64,000 nucleotides of DNA from CAG-1782 sp964418255 (GCA_964418255.1 CAYQKV010000001.1:1-64000), one strand, 5' to 3'; positions 15,686-24,274 are shown, counted from the first letter of the stretch. Program-made: numbers and translations. Notes: generated by a model from the letters alone, not told the origin.

Positions 15686-17032
15686 TTTCTCTATTGCCGC
15701 TACGGCAAGCGCGCATTCCAGTCTCTTACGAGATAGTTCGCATCCCACTTCATACTGTCCGTCGAGTTTTCCCGTAAAGTTATACGAGTTTGCGGTGCAC
15801 CCGCCGCTGCAATTATATTTTGCGAAACAATCGGCGCAATGAGGTTTATTCAGAACGCACAATTCGGAAAAACGTTCCCTGATGGACTGATTGCGGATAC
15901 CCGTAAAAACGTTTCCTATCAGAAAATCTTCTTTCCCGACAAATTGATGACACGGATAAACGTCTCCTTGCGGAGAAACAGCGAGATATTCCGTGCCCGC
16001 GCCGCAACCCGTCAGGCGTTTATTTTGACAAGCGCCGTGTTCGAGGTCAATCATAAAATGGAAGAAATTAAACCATTTCGAAGTTTTTCTTCTGTCTATA
16101 TACGCGGCGGTAAATCTGTCGTATTCGGCAAGAATTGCGTCGAGCATTTCTTTTTTAAGCGCAAGCGGGTGGTCGTCGGGTAAAACGACCGGTTCGACGG
16201 AAATCTGGTCAAACCCTGCGTCGTTAAGTGCAAGTATATCGTTTGCGAAATCGAGATTGGCAGAAGTAAACGTCGCGCGGACGTAATATTTTTTATCTCC
16301 TCTTACGGCGCGGAATTTTTTCGCGTTTTCGAGAATTATGTTATAACAGTCTTTTCCGTTGCGCGCTTTTCTCGTTGCATTGTGAACGCATTCTCTTCCG
16401 TCAATGCTGAGAACGACGTTATCCATAGTGTCGTTTAAGTACGCTATGTTCTCGTCGTTTAGGAGAAGGCAGTTTGTCGTCATAGTAAAACTGATTCTCT
16501 TGCCTAATGCGGAAGCCGTTTTATTGCCGTAGTCTACGACTTCTTTTACCGTACGCATATTCATCAGAGGTTCTCCGCCGAAGAAGTCAATTTCGAGATT
16601 TTGGCGTGCGCCGGAGTGTTCGAGCAGAAAATCGACCGCTTTTTTTCCAACTTCGGGAGACATATAATCTCTTTCGGTATTATACGTTCCGCCGCCTGCA
16701 AAACAATAGGCGCAGTTAAGGTTGCAATCGTGGCATACGTGAAGACATAACGCTTTTATTTCTTTAGCGCTTTTCTTGTATGACGAAATCAACGGTTTGG
16801 CGTTAAGGACGTTTTCTTTTTCAAGTTCTTCAAAATCGGAACTTATCTCCTCTTTCGCAGAAATATCCGCGTTTTCATATGCAACAGTTTCTTCGTCGGT
16901 TAATGTTTTGCCGTATCTTTTTTTTGCGCATAAAAAAGCGACGTAATCTACTTCAAGCAGACTGCCGCTCTCTACGTCCCACAGAAAATAATAATCTTTT
17001 TTTCCGTAGGAGTATTCGAAAATATGTACCAT
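15677..17032 (-). CDS. scfB: Thioether-forming SCIFF peptide maturase (radical SAM-SPASM)
   Basis: Radical SAM enzyme that installs thioether crosslinks in the SCIFF precursor encoded 4 bases upstream (ranthipeptide class). An N-terminal peptide-binding-like region (about 1-90) precedes the radical SAM core with CxxxCxxC at C103, C107 and C110, the GGEPL segment and VVLSIDG. The Cys-rich C-terminal SPASM region has GCGAGTEYLAVSPQGDVYPC and CADCFAKYNCSGGC for auxiliary Fe-S clusters. Its length (451 aa) fits the family. Known members include CteB and Tte1186. The natural function of the modified peptide is unknown. Confidence 0.96.
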   Translation of the reverse strand: MVHIFEYSYGKKDYYFLWDVESGSLLEVDYVAFLCAKKRYGKTLTDEETVAYENADISAKEEISSDFEELEKENVLNAKPLISSYKKSAKEIKALCLHVCHDCNLNCAYCFAGGGTYNTERDYMSPEVGKKAVDFLLEHSGARQNLEIDFFGGEPLMNMRTVKEVVDYGNKTASALGKRISFTMTTNCLLLNDENIAYLNDTMDNVVLSIDGRECVHNATRKARNGKDCYNIILENAKKFRAVRGDKKYYVRATFTSANLDFANDILALNDAGFDQISVEPVVLPDDHPLALKKEMLDAILAEYDRFTAAYIDRRKTSKWFNFFHFMIDLEHGACQNKRLTGCGAGTEYLAVSPQGDVYPCHQFVGKEDFLIGNVFTGIRNQSIRERFSELCVLNKPHCADCFAKYNCSGGCTANSYNFTGKLDGQYEVGCELSRKRLECALAVAAIEKRT

Positions 17033-17036
17033 TATT

Positions 17037-17207
17037 TTACAGGCTTTCTTTCTTGCTTACGTTGATTTTTTCTTCTTGTTTGCAGGACTGATTTCCTACG
17101 GTGCAACTCGTTTTGCAGGCGGACTGACAGCTGGACTGACATTCTCCGCAACCGGTTTTATGGTCTTTGCAAAGAGATTTGGTAAACAATTTATCGATGT
17201 GTTTCAT
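17037..17207 (-). CDS. scfA: SCIFF ranthipeptide precursor (seven cysteines)
   Basis: 56-aa precursor peptide of the SCIFF family (six cysteines in forty-five residues). The family core is clear: TGCGECQSSCQSACKTSC, then TVGNQSC. Cysteines are at 13, 20, 23, 27, 31, 35 and 42. Six match the family; C13 in the leader is extra. The lysine/glutamate-rich tail after C42 (14 residues) makes it longer than the usual 45-47. SD GGAGG lies 8 bases before the ATG, with a promoter upstream. The maturase gene follows at once. Confidence 0.95.
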   Translation of the reverse strand: MKHIDKLFTKSLCKDHKTGCGECQSSCQSACKTSCTVGNQSCKQEEKINVSKKESL

Positions 17208-17243
17208 TATAACGTTCCTCCGTGGAAGATTTTTTGTAATAAT

Positions 17244-17272
17244 ATTATAAAGGCAAAAGAAAAATAAAGCAA
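17244..17272 (-). promoter_or_regulatory. Promoter of scfAB
   Basis: TTGCTT, 17 bases, TATAAT, about 36 bases before the scfA ATG. The -10 is perfect; the -35 matches at three positions. Confidence 0.7.
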
Positions 17273-17351
17273 TAGTTTTTTACCGATTTTCGAGAATATA
17301 AACGGTCGGACGCAAATAGAATATATCAAAACTAAATATTCAGAGGTGCGT

Positions 17352-17744
17352 ATGGTTAAATCTGCCGTAAAAAAATACTTTGTTACCGACGTTTTGAAAG
17401 GCGCGTTGATTTCCGTTTTGCTCGGAGCAATACTTATTCTCGTTTTCGCAACGGTACTTAATTTTGTTCCCGTCGGGGATAAACTTGTTACGGTAATCAA
17501 TCAGATTATCAAAGTTCTCGCGATTTTCGCAGGATGTTTCTTCGGAATTAAAGAAAAAAAGAACGGTATTCTCAAAGGCTTGCTCGCCGGACTTTTGTAT
17601 TCCGTCGGAACTATCTTGATTTTCGCAATAATAAATAAAAGTTTCGATTTTTCCTGGGGAGTTGCGCTTGACGTCGGGCTCGGGGCGGTTATAGGCGCCA
17701 TCTGCGGAATTATAAGCGTCAACATAGGAAAAAAATCCGTTTGA
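17352..17744 (+). CDS. TIGR04086-like small membrane protein
   Basis: 130-aa membrane protein with four predicted helices (about 16-38, 45-65, 77-95 and 102-124), Gly/Ala-rich, of the kind annotated TIGR04086 (YrzE-like) in Clostridia, function unknown. Assignment is by topology, size and position beside scfA and yajC. The ATG has AGAGG 5 bases upstream; a GTG two codons earlier is unlikely. It is the only plus-strand gene in the first 34 kb and converges on yajC with a shared terminator. Confidence 0.75.
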   Translation: MVKSAVKKYFVTDVLKGALISVLLGAILILVFATVLNFVPVGDKLVTVINQIIKVLAIFAGCFFGIKEKKNGILKGLLAGLLYSVGTILIFAIINKSFDFSWGVALDVGLGAVIGAICGIISVNIGKKSV

Positions 17745-17759
17745 TTTTGTTTGAAAAAG

Positions 17760-17789
17760 AAATGAACCGCAATAATTTGCGGTTCATTT
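17760..17789. terminator. Bidirectional terminator between the membrane gene and yajC
   Basis: AATGAACCGCAA-TAA-TTTGCGGTTCATT hairpin, with A-rich sequence on one side and T-rich on the other, between convergent genes. Confidence 0.8.
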
Positions 17790-17810
17790 CATTGATTAAA
17801 ATTTTATAGT

Positions 17811-18122
17811 TTATTTTGCCGCGGAGCTGTCCATTTTGGTACGGATAGCGTTCTTCACGATGGTAACGGGAGTCGGATTTTCTTCCGTTCCGACGTTGAT
17901 AACGTACTGGTCGGTGCCGGGGTCGTATTCGATAATCGTGCCCACAAACCCGCCGATAGTCATAATCTTGTCGCCTATCTGAATGGAATTCATCATCTCT
18001 TCCTGTTTCTTTTTCTGTTTTCTTTGAGGAATGATGGTCATAACAATCATAAGAACAAGAAAAACGCCGAGAATAATATACATCGTGTAGGTATTGTTCC
18101 ACGCAAGTAACAAATTACTCAT
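17811..18122 (-). CDS. yajC: Preprotein translocase subunit YajC
   Basis: Small Sec accessory protein (103 aa): one N-terminal helix (about 13-32), the IIPQRKQKKKQEEM basic stretch, and a soluble domain with IQIGDKIMTIGGFVGTI, which is diagnostic for YajC. SD AAAGGAGA lies 7 bases before the ATG. It lies in the common ruv-queA-tgt-yajC-secDF arrangement, here interrupted by the SCIFF pair. Confidence 0.96.
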   Translation of the reverse strand: MSNLLLAWNNTYTMYIILGVFLVLMIVMTIIPQRKQKKKQEEMMNSIQIGDKIMTIGGFVGTIIEYDPGTDQYVINVGTEENPTPVTIVKNAIRTKMDSSAAK

Positions 18123-18202
18123 TTCAATATCTCCTTTTAATAAAGTTTAGAATAATAATACACTATCATTCCCTTTTTTGCAAGCGATTAAGCAATATTT
18201 AG

Positions 18203-19309
18203 TTACAACGAGTAATTTTCGAAAAACTCGTCGCGAAAATCTTTCAATCTGTCGTTCATTATCGCTTCTTTGATTTTTTCCGTTAATCTGTGTAAAAATC
18301 TGATATTGTGGATGGAAAGCAACCTTCCTCCGAAAATTTCATCCGTGTTAATCAGATGCCTTATATATGCTTTGGTATAATTACGGCAGCAATAACAGTC
18401 GCATCCTTCTTCAACCGGAGTAAAGTCGTCTTTATACTTTGCGTTGCGGATGGTTATGTCCCCTTTCATTGTCATAGCGGTCCCGTTTCTCGCAATGCGC
18501 GTAGGCAGTACGCAATCGAACATATCTATGCCCCTTACAACTCCTTCTACGATACAGTCCGCGCTTCCGACTCCCATAAGATAACGCGGCATATTTTCGG
18601 GATAGTACGGGCGCAAAGCGTCGAGCATTTCGTACATTACCGGTTTGGGTTCTCCAACCGATAAACCGCCTATCGCTATGCCGCATTTTGCATAAGGTAA
18701 AGTTTTTTTAATACTTTCGATTCGTAAATCGGCGTAGAAATTACCTTGCACGATTGGGAAAAGCATCTGGTTCGGATTGTCGGCAGCTTTATAGCACCTT
18801 TCCAGCCATTTTAATGTGCGGACAAGCGCTTCTTCCGCTTTTTCGTGAGTTATATCGGGGGGCGTACATTCGTCGAAAGCCATTATAATGTCGCTTCCGA
18901 GCGCCTGTTGAATTTCAATGGATTTTTCGGGAGTGAAAAAATGCTTGCTTCCGTCGATAAAACTGCTGAAAGTGCACCCTTCGTCGGTCACTTTTCTCAT
19001 CTGAGATAAACTGAACACCTGAAAACCGCCGCTGTCGGTCAAAATGGGTTTATGCCAGTTCATAAACTTATGCAGTCCGCCCGCTTTTTTTATCAGTTCG
19101 TGTCCGGGGCGAAGATAAAGATGATACGTATTGCTTAGAATTATCTGCGAACCGAGAGATTCGACCTCTTCGGGCGAGAGAGCTTTTACGCTCGCCATTG
19201 TGCCTACGGGCATAAATACGGGAGTTTCTATCACTCCGTGCGGCGTAGCAAGTCTGCCTATCCTTGCGCCCGTCTGTTTACATTCTTTTATTACTTCGTA
19301 CTTAAACAT
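18203..19309 (-). CDS. tgt: Queuine tRNA-ribosyltransferase
   Basis: Exchanges guanine-34 for a queuosine precursor in tRNAs with GUN anticodons (368 aa from the ATG). TIM-barrel motifs are visible: ILSNTYHLYLRPG, LTDSGGFQVFSL, AFDECTPPD, CGIAIGGLSVGEPK, and zinc ligands CDCYCC with a downstream His. A TTG two codons upstream is possible. There is no clear SD; the gene follows queA by 6 bases and is probably translationally coupled. Confidence 0.97.
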   Translation of the reverse strand: MFKYEVIKECKQTGARIGRLATPHGVIETPVFMPVGTMASVKALSPEEVESLGSQIILSNTYHLYLRPGHELIKKAGGLHKFMNWHKPILTDSGGFQVFSLSQMRKVTDEGCTFSSFIDGSKHFFTPEKSIEIQQALGSDIIMAFDECTPPDITHEKAEEALVRTLKWLERCYKAADNPNQMLFPIVQGNFYADLRIESIKKTLPYAKCGIAIGGLSVGEPKPVMYEMLDALRPYYPENMPRYLMGVGSADCIVEGVVRGIDMFDCVLPTRIARNGTAMTMKGDITIRNAKYKDDFTPVEEGCDCYCCRNYTKAYIRHLINTDEIFGGRLLSIHNIRFLHRLTEKIKEAIMNDRLKDFRDEFFENYSL

Positions 19310-19315
19310 AATCAA

Positions 19316-20338
19316 TTATAATATCAGCGTTGAGTCTCCGAAACTGAAAAATCTGTATTTTTCGTCAACGGCGTGTTTGTAGATTTCAAGAACTTTTTCC
19401 CGCGTAAGAAACGCGCTTACAAGCATAATAAGCGTGGATTCGGGCAAATGGAAATTAGTTATCAAACCTTTTACCGTTTTGAATTTGTATCCGGGATAAA
19501 TAAAAATATCCGTATCCCCTTTCGTGGCGTTTACCGTGCCGTCGTCGTTTGCCGCGGATTCGAGTACTCGTACGCTGGTCGTGCCGACCGCTATTACCCT
19601 CCTGTTTTCTTTTATTGCTTTATTGATTTTTTCCGCGTTTTCTTCGGAAAGTTCGAAATATTCGGAGTGCATTTTATGGTCGAGGACGTTTTCTTCTTTC
19701 ACGGGTCTGAACGTTCCCAGTCCGACGTGAAGTAAGACATCGGCAAATTCCACGCCTTTGTTTTTCAATTTTTCTATGAGTTCTTCTGTAAAATGCAGAC
19801 CCGCGGTCGGCGCGGCGCTTGAACCGCTTATTTTGTTGTAAACGGTTTGATAGCGCTCTTTGTCGTCGAGTTTTTCCGTGATATAGGGAGGCAAGGGGAC
19901 TTCGCCCACTCTGTCTAAAATTTCTTCGAACACGCCGTCGAACTCGAATTCAATCGTTCTTACGCCGTCGTCTGAAGAAATAGATTCTATTTTCAGTTTC
20001 AACTCGGAATTTACGGTAAGATAGGTGCCGATTTTAGCTTTTCTCGCGGGACGAAGCAGGGCTTCCCAACGTTTCAAATCGATTCTTTTAAGTAAAAGAA
20101 CTTCGAATTTTCTGCCCGTGTCGTTGTAAGCGAAAATTCTCGCGTTTATAACGCGCGTGTTGTTTACGACGAGCAAATCTCCTTTTTGCAGAATTTTTTC
20201 CAAATCGTAAAAATGTAAATCTTCCGTTTTATCCGTTGCTCTGTTGTAATAGAGCATACGGGAACTGTCGCGCGGTTCAATCGGCGTTTGCGCAATCAGT
20301 TCGGGCGGAAGTTCGTAAAAGAAATCGCTTTTTACCAT
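19316..20338 (-). CDS. queA: S-adenosylmethionine:tRNA ribosyltransferase-isomerase
   Basis: Queuosine pathway enzyme that adds the epoxycyclopentanediol ring from SAM to preQ1-modified tRNA (340 aa). Family segments: FFYELPPELIAQTPIEPRDSSRML at the N-terminus, SSAAPTAGLHFTEELI, LHVGLGTFRPV and ITNFHLPESTLIMLVSAF. It overlaps the end of ruvB by 7 bases and is followed by tgt, its functional partner. Confidence 0.97.
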   Translation of the reverse strand: MVKSDFFYELPPELIAQTPIEPRDSSRMLYYNRATDKTEDLHFYDLEKILQKGDLLVVNNTRVINARIFAYNDTGRKFEVLLLKRIDLKRWEALLRPARKAKIGTYLTVNSELKLKIESISSDDGVRTIEFEFDGVFEEILDRVGEVPLPPYITEKLDDKERYQTVYNKISGSSAAPTAGLHFTEELIEKLKNKGVEFADVLLHVGLGTFRPVKEENVLDHKMHSEYFELSEENAEKINKAIKENRRVIAVGTTSVRVLESAANDDGTVNATKGDTDIFIYPGYKFKTVKGLITNFHLPESTLIMLVSAFLTREKVLEIYKHAVDEKYRFFSFGDSTLIL

Positions 20339-21429
20339 ATTATATCCCCGTTTTCGTCGGTAAACAGACCGTTTTCGCCTAATTCCTGTTTTCTGTAACC
20401 GAAATGTTTATACGCGCCCGGCGTGCATACTCTCCCGCGCGGCGTACGCGCAATGAACCCCAGTTGCAACAGATAGGGTTCGTAAACGTCCTCTATCGTG
20501 TTTGCGTCCTCTCCCGTTGCCGCGGCAAGCGTATCGAGCCCTACGGGACCTCCGGAAAATTTTTCTATAATAGTCTTTACTATCCCCGCGTCCGTCTTGT
20601 CTAACCCGAGTTCGTCCACTTCGAGTAAGCCCAACGCTTTTTTAGCTATGGCGACGTTGACGGTAGACATATTTTCATATTCGGCAAAGTCTCTTACGCG
20701 ACGTAAAAGTCTGTTTGCAATACGGGGCGTACCTCTCGACCTTTTAGCTATTTCGGTCGCGGCGTCGGCGTCGATGCTTATATTCAGAATATTTGCCGAA
20801 CGGTTTACGATAACGGCGAGTTCCTCCCGCGTGTACATTTCCAACCGACATATCACGCCGAAACGGTCGCGTAGCGGCGCGCTGAGCATACCCGCTTTCG
20901 TTGTCGCGCCGACAAGGGTAAAAGGTTGTATGGGAATACGCATCGTCCTTGCGCTCGGTCCTTTTCCCGTGACGATATCGAGCGCACTGTCTTCCATTGC
21001 CGAATACAGAATTTCTTCTACGGTAGGATTAAGCCTGTGTATTTCGTCGATAAACAACACGTCGCCTTTCTGCATATTCGTAAGAATTGCCGCGAGGTCT
21101 CCCGCTCTTTCTATTGCGGGACCTGTCGTAACGCGTATGGAAGCGTGCATTTCCGCGGCGATTATATGGCTGAGCGTAGTTTTTCCGAGACCAGGCGGGC
21201 CATAAAGAAGAACGTGGTCAAGCGGCTCTTTGCGCTTTTGCGCAGAGTGCATAAAAACTTTGAGATTTTCTTTGACTTTGGTTTGTCCGACGTAATCTTC
21301 GAGTTTTTTCGGGCGAAGCGCATTTTCCGCTTCGTCAAAATCGAGTCGTTCGGAATCTACTATCCGTTCATCGCTCTTATCGGGCGGCGTATATTTTGTA
21401 GATGAAATATAAAACTGTTCGTCTGCCAT
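20332..21429 (-). CDS. ruvB: Holliday junction branch-migration ATPase RuvB
   Basis: AAA+ motor of the RuvABC complex (365 aa). Visible: LRPKKLEDYVGQ, Walker A YGPPGLGKTT, Walker B LFIDEIHRLN, sensor VGATTKAGMLSAPLRDRFG, and the arginine-finger region RGTPRIANRLLRRVRDFA, with the C-terminal winged helix GRVCTPGAYKHFGY. It follows ruvA by 11 bases. Confidence 0.98.
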   Translation of the reverse strand: MADEQFYISSTKYTPPDKSDERIVDSERLDFDEAENALRPKKLEDYVGQTKVKENLKVFMHSAQKRKEPLDHVLLYGPPGLGKTTLSHIIAAEMHASIRVTTGPAIERAGDLAAILTNMQKGDVLFIDEIHRLNPTVEEILYSAMEDSALDIVTGKGPSARTMRIPIQPFTLVGATTKAGMLSAPLRDRFGVICRLEMYTREELAVIVNRSANILNISIDADAATEIAKRSRGTPRIANRLLRRVRDFAEYENMSTVNVAIAKKALGLLEVDELGLDKTDAGIVKTIIEKFSGGPVGLDTLAAATGEDANTIEDVYEPYLLQLGFIARTPRGRVCTPGAYKHFGYRKQELGENGLFTDENGDIIW

Positions 21430-21440
21430 ATTATCCCCTG

Positions 21441-22043
21441 TCAGTTAAGACTTCTCAGCGCCAAAGCTATAAGTTCTTGCAAGTCTTTGGCTTTGGTTCT
21501 TGCCGAACGAACGGCTTTTTCCGCTTCAGTCTGAGTAAACCCGAGACCGCGTAATGCGTAAATAGCGTCCATAGTATCGGCGTCCGCTTCGGGCATTTTT
21601 TCATTCTGTTCGGCGGGAATATCGTCGAGCGCGCCGTCTAACGCCGCGTCGATGTTTTCTTTCAGTTCGAGCACTATTCTTTCCGCGGTTTTCTTACCTA
21701 TTCCTTTCACTTGCGAAAGAGTCTTTATGTCCTTGTTTATTATTGCGACCATAAGTTTGTTGAGAGCTATCCCTGACAAAATACTCAAAGCCGCTTTGGG
21801 ACCCACTCCGGAAACCGTTATGAGTTTAAGGAACATATTTTTTTCTTCTTTCGTATAAAAGCCGTAAAGAAATATTCCGTCCTCTCTGACGTTAAGATAA
21901 GTATATAACTGAACGTACGACGAGGAGCCTATCTGAGAAATCGTGGACGAACTGACGAAGGCTTCGTAACCTATTCCGCCGTTGTCTATCGTTATAAAAC
22001 CGTTGCCTATTTCGGCTACTTGTCCTTTTATATAACCTATCAT
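21441..22043 (-). CDS. ruvA: Holliday junction DNA-binding protein RuvA
   Basis: Four-way-junction binding subunit (200 aa): OB-fold N-terminal domain starting MIGYIKGQVAEI; two helix-hairpin-helix motifs, VSGVGPKAALSIL and VKGIGKKTAERIVLELK; an acidic linker (about 135-150); and a C-terminal RuvB-binding domain. SD AGGAGG lies 6 bases before the ATG. Confidence 0.97.
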   Translation of the reverse strand: MIGYIKGQVAEIGNGFITIDNGGIGYEAFVSSSTISQIGSSSYVQLYTYLNVREDGIFLYGFYTKEEKNMFLKLITVSGVGPKAALSILSGIALNKLMVAIINKDIKTLSQVKGIGKKTAERIVLELKENIDAALDGALDDIPAEQNEKMPEADADTMDAIYALRGLGFTQTEAEKAVRSARTKAKDLQELIALALRSLN

Positions 22044-22056
22044 TTGCCCTCCTAAC

Positions 22057-22551
22057 TCATATACCGAAAAGTTCCGAAGTGCGGCTTGCCTGCGCGTGGG
22101 TAATAGCTACGGCAAGCGCGTCGGCGGCGTCGTCCGGTTTCGGCACGGCATCGAGTTTAAGCAAAACTTTAACCATATACTGAATCTGTTTCTTATCGGC
22201 GAGTCCGTATCCCGTAAGAGCCTGTTTTATCTGCATAGGCGTATATTCGTAAAGTTTTTTGCATTTGTTGTATACGGTAAGGAGTATCGCGCCGCGAGCT
22301 TCCGCAACGGCTATCGCCGTTTTTTGGTTGTTCTGAAAAAAAAGTTCCTCTATGGCAACGGATTCGGGCCGGTATTTGTCGATTATGTAATCAAAACCGT
22401 CGGCAATGATTTTCAGACGTTTCGGAAGAGAATCTTCTTTCGGAGTCTGTATAACGCCGTATTCCACCGGTCGAATTCTGTTTCCGCCGAATGATTCGAT
22501 AACGCCGAAACCGACCGTTCCGTATCCGGGGTCGATACCTAATATTACCAT
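22057..22551 (-). CDS. ruvC: Crossover junction endonuclease RuvC
   Basis: Resolvase of the RuvABC system (164 aa). Catalytic acids are visible in LGIDPGYGTVGFG (first Asp), AIEELFFQNNQKTAI (Glu) and PDDAADALAVAITH (C-terminal Asp pair). It is the first gene of ruvC-ruvA-ruvB-queA-tgt. There is no SD before the ATG, and a promoter-like -10 lies only 7 bases upstream, which predicts a leaderless transcript. Confidence 0.97.
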   Translation of the reverse strand: MVILGIDPGYGTVGFGVIESFGGNRIRPVEYGVIQTPKEDSLPKRLKIIADGFDYIIDKYRPESVAIEELFFQNNQKTAIAVAEARGAILLTVYNKCKKLYEYTPMQIKQALTGYGLADKKQIQYMVKVLLKLDAVPKPDDAADALAVAITHAQASRTSELFGI

Positions 22552-22558
22552 AAATTAA

Positions 22559-22587
22559 ATATTAAACTAAATTAACAAAATAGTCAA
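22559..22587 (-). promoter_or_regulatory. Promoter of the ruvC operon, predicted leaderless start
   Basis: TTGACT, 17 bases, TAATAT, then 7 bases and the ruvC ATG with no SD. The geometry is almost the same as at pepQ. Confidence 0.7.
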
Positions 22588-22814
22588 CTTAAATGTGGGA
22601 GTTGATATATCGCGTTGCTTTACGCCCGCAAAAACATATACGAAATAATCAAAGAAAAAGTTTTTTTCTTGTCATTATCGTAAAATGCGGATAAAATCAG
22701 AGTTTTTATGGGCTTTTCCGAAGCCTTCGCCTACTGTACGTCGGCACAGCGACGGCTTGGTTTCGAAAAAAATCAACGCAATCTCTCCACTCCTCTTAAA
22801 TGTATAAGCGGACC
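22588..22814. other. Intergenic region with an unexplained hairpin
   Basis: Between the ABC ATPase end and the ruvC promoter. It holds CGTCG-CTGTGC-CGACG (minus strand, about 22740-22756) flanked by partly complementary GAAACC.AAGCC and GGCTTCGG arms (about 22718-22769), with T-rich sequence nearby. It may terminate the ABC operon or encode a small RNA. I see no coding frame. Confidence 0.4.
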
Positions 22815-23495
22815 TTACAAGATTTTATAAATTTCTTCTCTGATTTCGGGAAAATCGTTTATAGAGCGATTATTATGCGTAGGAAGTTCTTTTTCGTATG
22901 AAACGCCGCTATTAGACAGAACTACTATTTTATCGGATAATAGTATCGCCTCGTCTATGTCGTGAGTTACAAGTAAAGTCGTTCTTCTGTATTCGTCGTT
23001 AAGGGCGGCGAATAAATCGATTATTCTTTTTTTAAGGGAAATATCCAACGCTTTGAAAGGTTCGTCCATAAGCATTATGTCCGATTCGTATGCAAACGCG
23101 CGAGCAAGAGATACTCGTTGCGCCATTCCCCCGCTCAGTGACGACGGATAACTGTCTTTTTCTTCGTATAATTCGACTTTTTTAAGTATATCGTCGATAA
23201 TTTCTTTTCGTTCTTTTTTATTTTTTATTTGATTTTTTATAACGAAATCTATATTTTGTCCGACTGTTAGATGGTTCAGTAAAACAGCCGACTGAAAGAC
23301 GTAGCTTATTTTATCCGATTCTTTTTCCACTTCTCCGCGAAACGGCAAAGTTCCCGCGATTATATTGAGTAAAGACGTTTTTCCGCAACCCGACGCGCCC
23401 ATAATGCAGGTTACTTTTTTGTCGGGAATTTCCAAAGAAAAATCGGAGAATACTCTTTTTTCTCCGTAGTTAAGCGAAATATCGATTAGTTTCAT
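22815..23495 (-). CDS. ABC transporter ATP-binding protein (nitrate/taurine/NMT1-like importer)
   Basis: ATPase of a substrate-binding-protein-dependent importer (226 aa). Complete motifs: Walker A MGASGCGKTS, Q-loop VFQSAVLLNHLTV, signature SSLSGGMAQR, Walker B IMLMDEPFKALD and switch TLLVTHDIDEA. The ATG sharing bases with the permease stop (ATGA) has GGTGG upstream and is preferred over a GTG three codons earlier. The substrate is not known. Confidence 0.9.
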   Translation of the reverse strand: MKLIDISLNYGEKRVFSDFSLEIPDKKVTCIMGASGCGKTSLLNIIAGTLPFRGEVEKESDKISYVFQSAVLLNHLTVGQNIDFVIKNQIKNKKERKEIIDDILKKVELYEEKDSYPSSLSGGMAQRVSLARAFAYESDIMLMDEPFKALDISLKKRIIDLFAALNDEYRRTTLLVTHDIDEAILLSDKIVVLSNSGVSYEKELPTHNNRSINDFPEIREEIYKIL

Positions 23496-24274
23496 TTCTC
23501 CCACCTTACAAAAATTTTTTTAAGTATTCCTACGAAAATTTCCGCCGCAAAACTTAATACTATTGCCATCAAAGTCCAGGCAAGCAGGTATTGAATTTCG
23601 AATGAAGCGTAAGCGGCTTGAATTTTTCCGCCTACTCCGGGGGAAACAAGCGTAAGAATTTCCGCGGCGATAACTACCTTTATCGTAAGAGAAAAAGTAG
23701 ACTTCGACGTGTCGAAAAGATTGTCCGTTATCGATAAAATATATATGTTGAAGACTTTGCTTAAATGGCTTACTTTATATATTTTCGCCATTTGCAACAG
23801 ATTTTTGTCAAGTCCGGATATTGCGCTGAAAAACGAGGAATACATAATGGGAAACGCAATCAGAAATCCCACCACGACGGTCATAACGTCGGTCGTCATA
23901 AACGCGTAGATTATCAGAATGACGGCGACGGTCGGGGCCGCGCGCAGAAATGAAATTATTGGCGAAAAAACTTTGTCGAGACTTCGGAAATTTCCCGCAA
24001 GAACCGCTAAAGATAACGCCGCGACGAAAGATATTATAAACGCTATAAACGAGCGTAAAATCGTCGCGCCCACACTCTTCCAGAATGAAGGTTCTTTTCC
24101 GAGCGTGAAAAATTTCTCAAGCACGACTTTCGGCATCGGAAGTACGAGCGGGTTATTTTTTATTGCCGAAGCTATAACCCAGATAATAAGGATTATAGCT
24201 AAGGCAAGTAATGGAAAAATTAAATTCTTAACAAAAAACAATATTTGTTTTTTGTCGATTCTTCTTAAATTCAT
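23492..24274 (-). CDS. ABC transporter permease (BPD type I)
   Basis: Inner-membrane permease (260 aa) with about six helices. The cytoplasmic coupling segment is AISGLDKNLLQMAKIYKVSHLSKVFNIYI (EAA-like). It is similar in layout to SsuC/TauC/ThiX-type permeases. An aromatic and Lys-rich N-terminus precedes the first helix at about 17-38. The start overlaps the lipoprotein gene's stop by one base; the end overlaps the ATPase by 4. Confidence 0.9.
   Translation of the reverse strand: MNLRRIDKKQILFFVKNLIFPLLALAIILIIWVIASAIKNNPLVLPMPKVVLEKFFTLGKEPSFWKSVGATILRSFIAFIISFVAALSLAVLAGNFRSLDKVFSPIISFLRAAPTVAVILIIYAFMTTDVMTVVVGFLIAFPIMYSSFFSAISGLDKNLLQMAKIYKVSHLSKVFNIYILSITDNLFDTSKSTFSLTIKVVIAAEILTLVSPGVGGKIQAAYASFEIQYLLAWTLMAIVLSFAAEIFVGILKKIFVRWEK

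Noticed and set aside
20498..21205. 235-codon plus-strand frame
   Set aside because: Antisense to ruvB, low-complexity Ser/Ala-rich translation, no family features.
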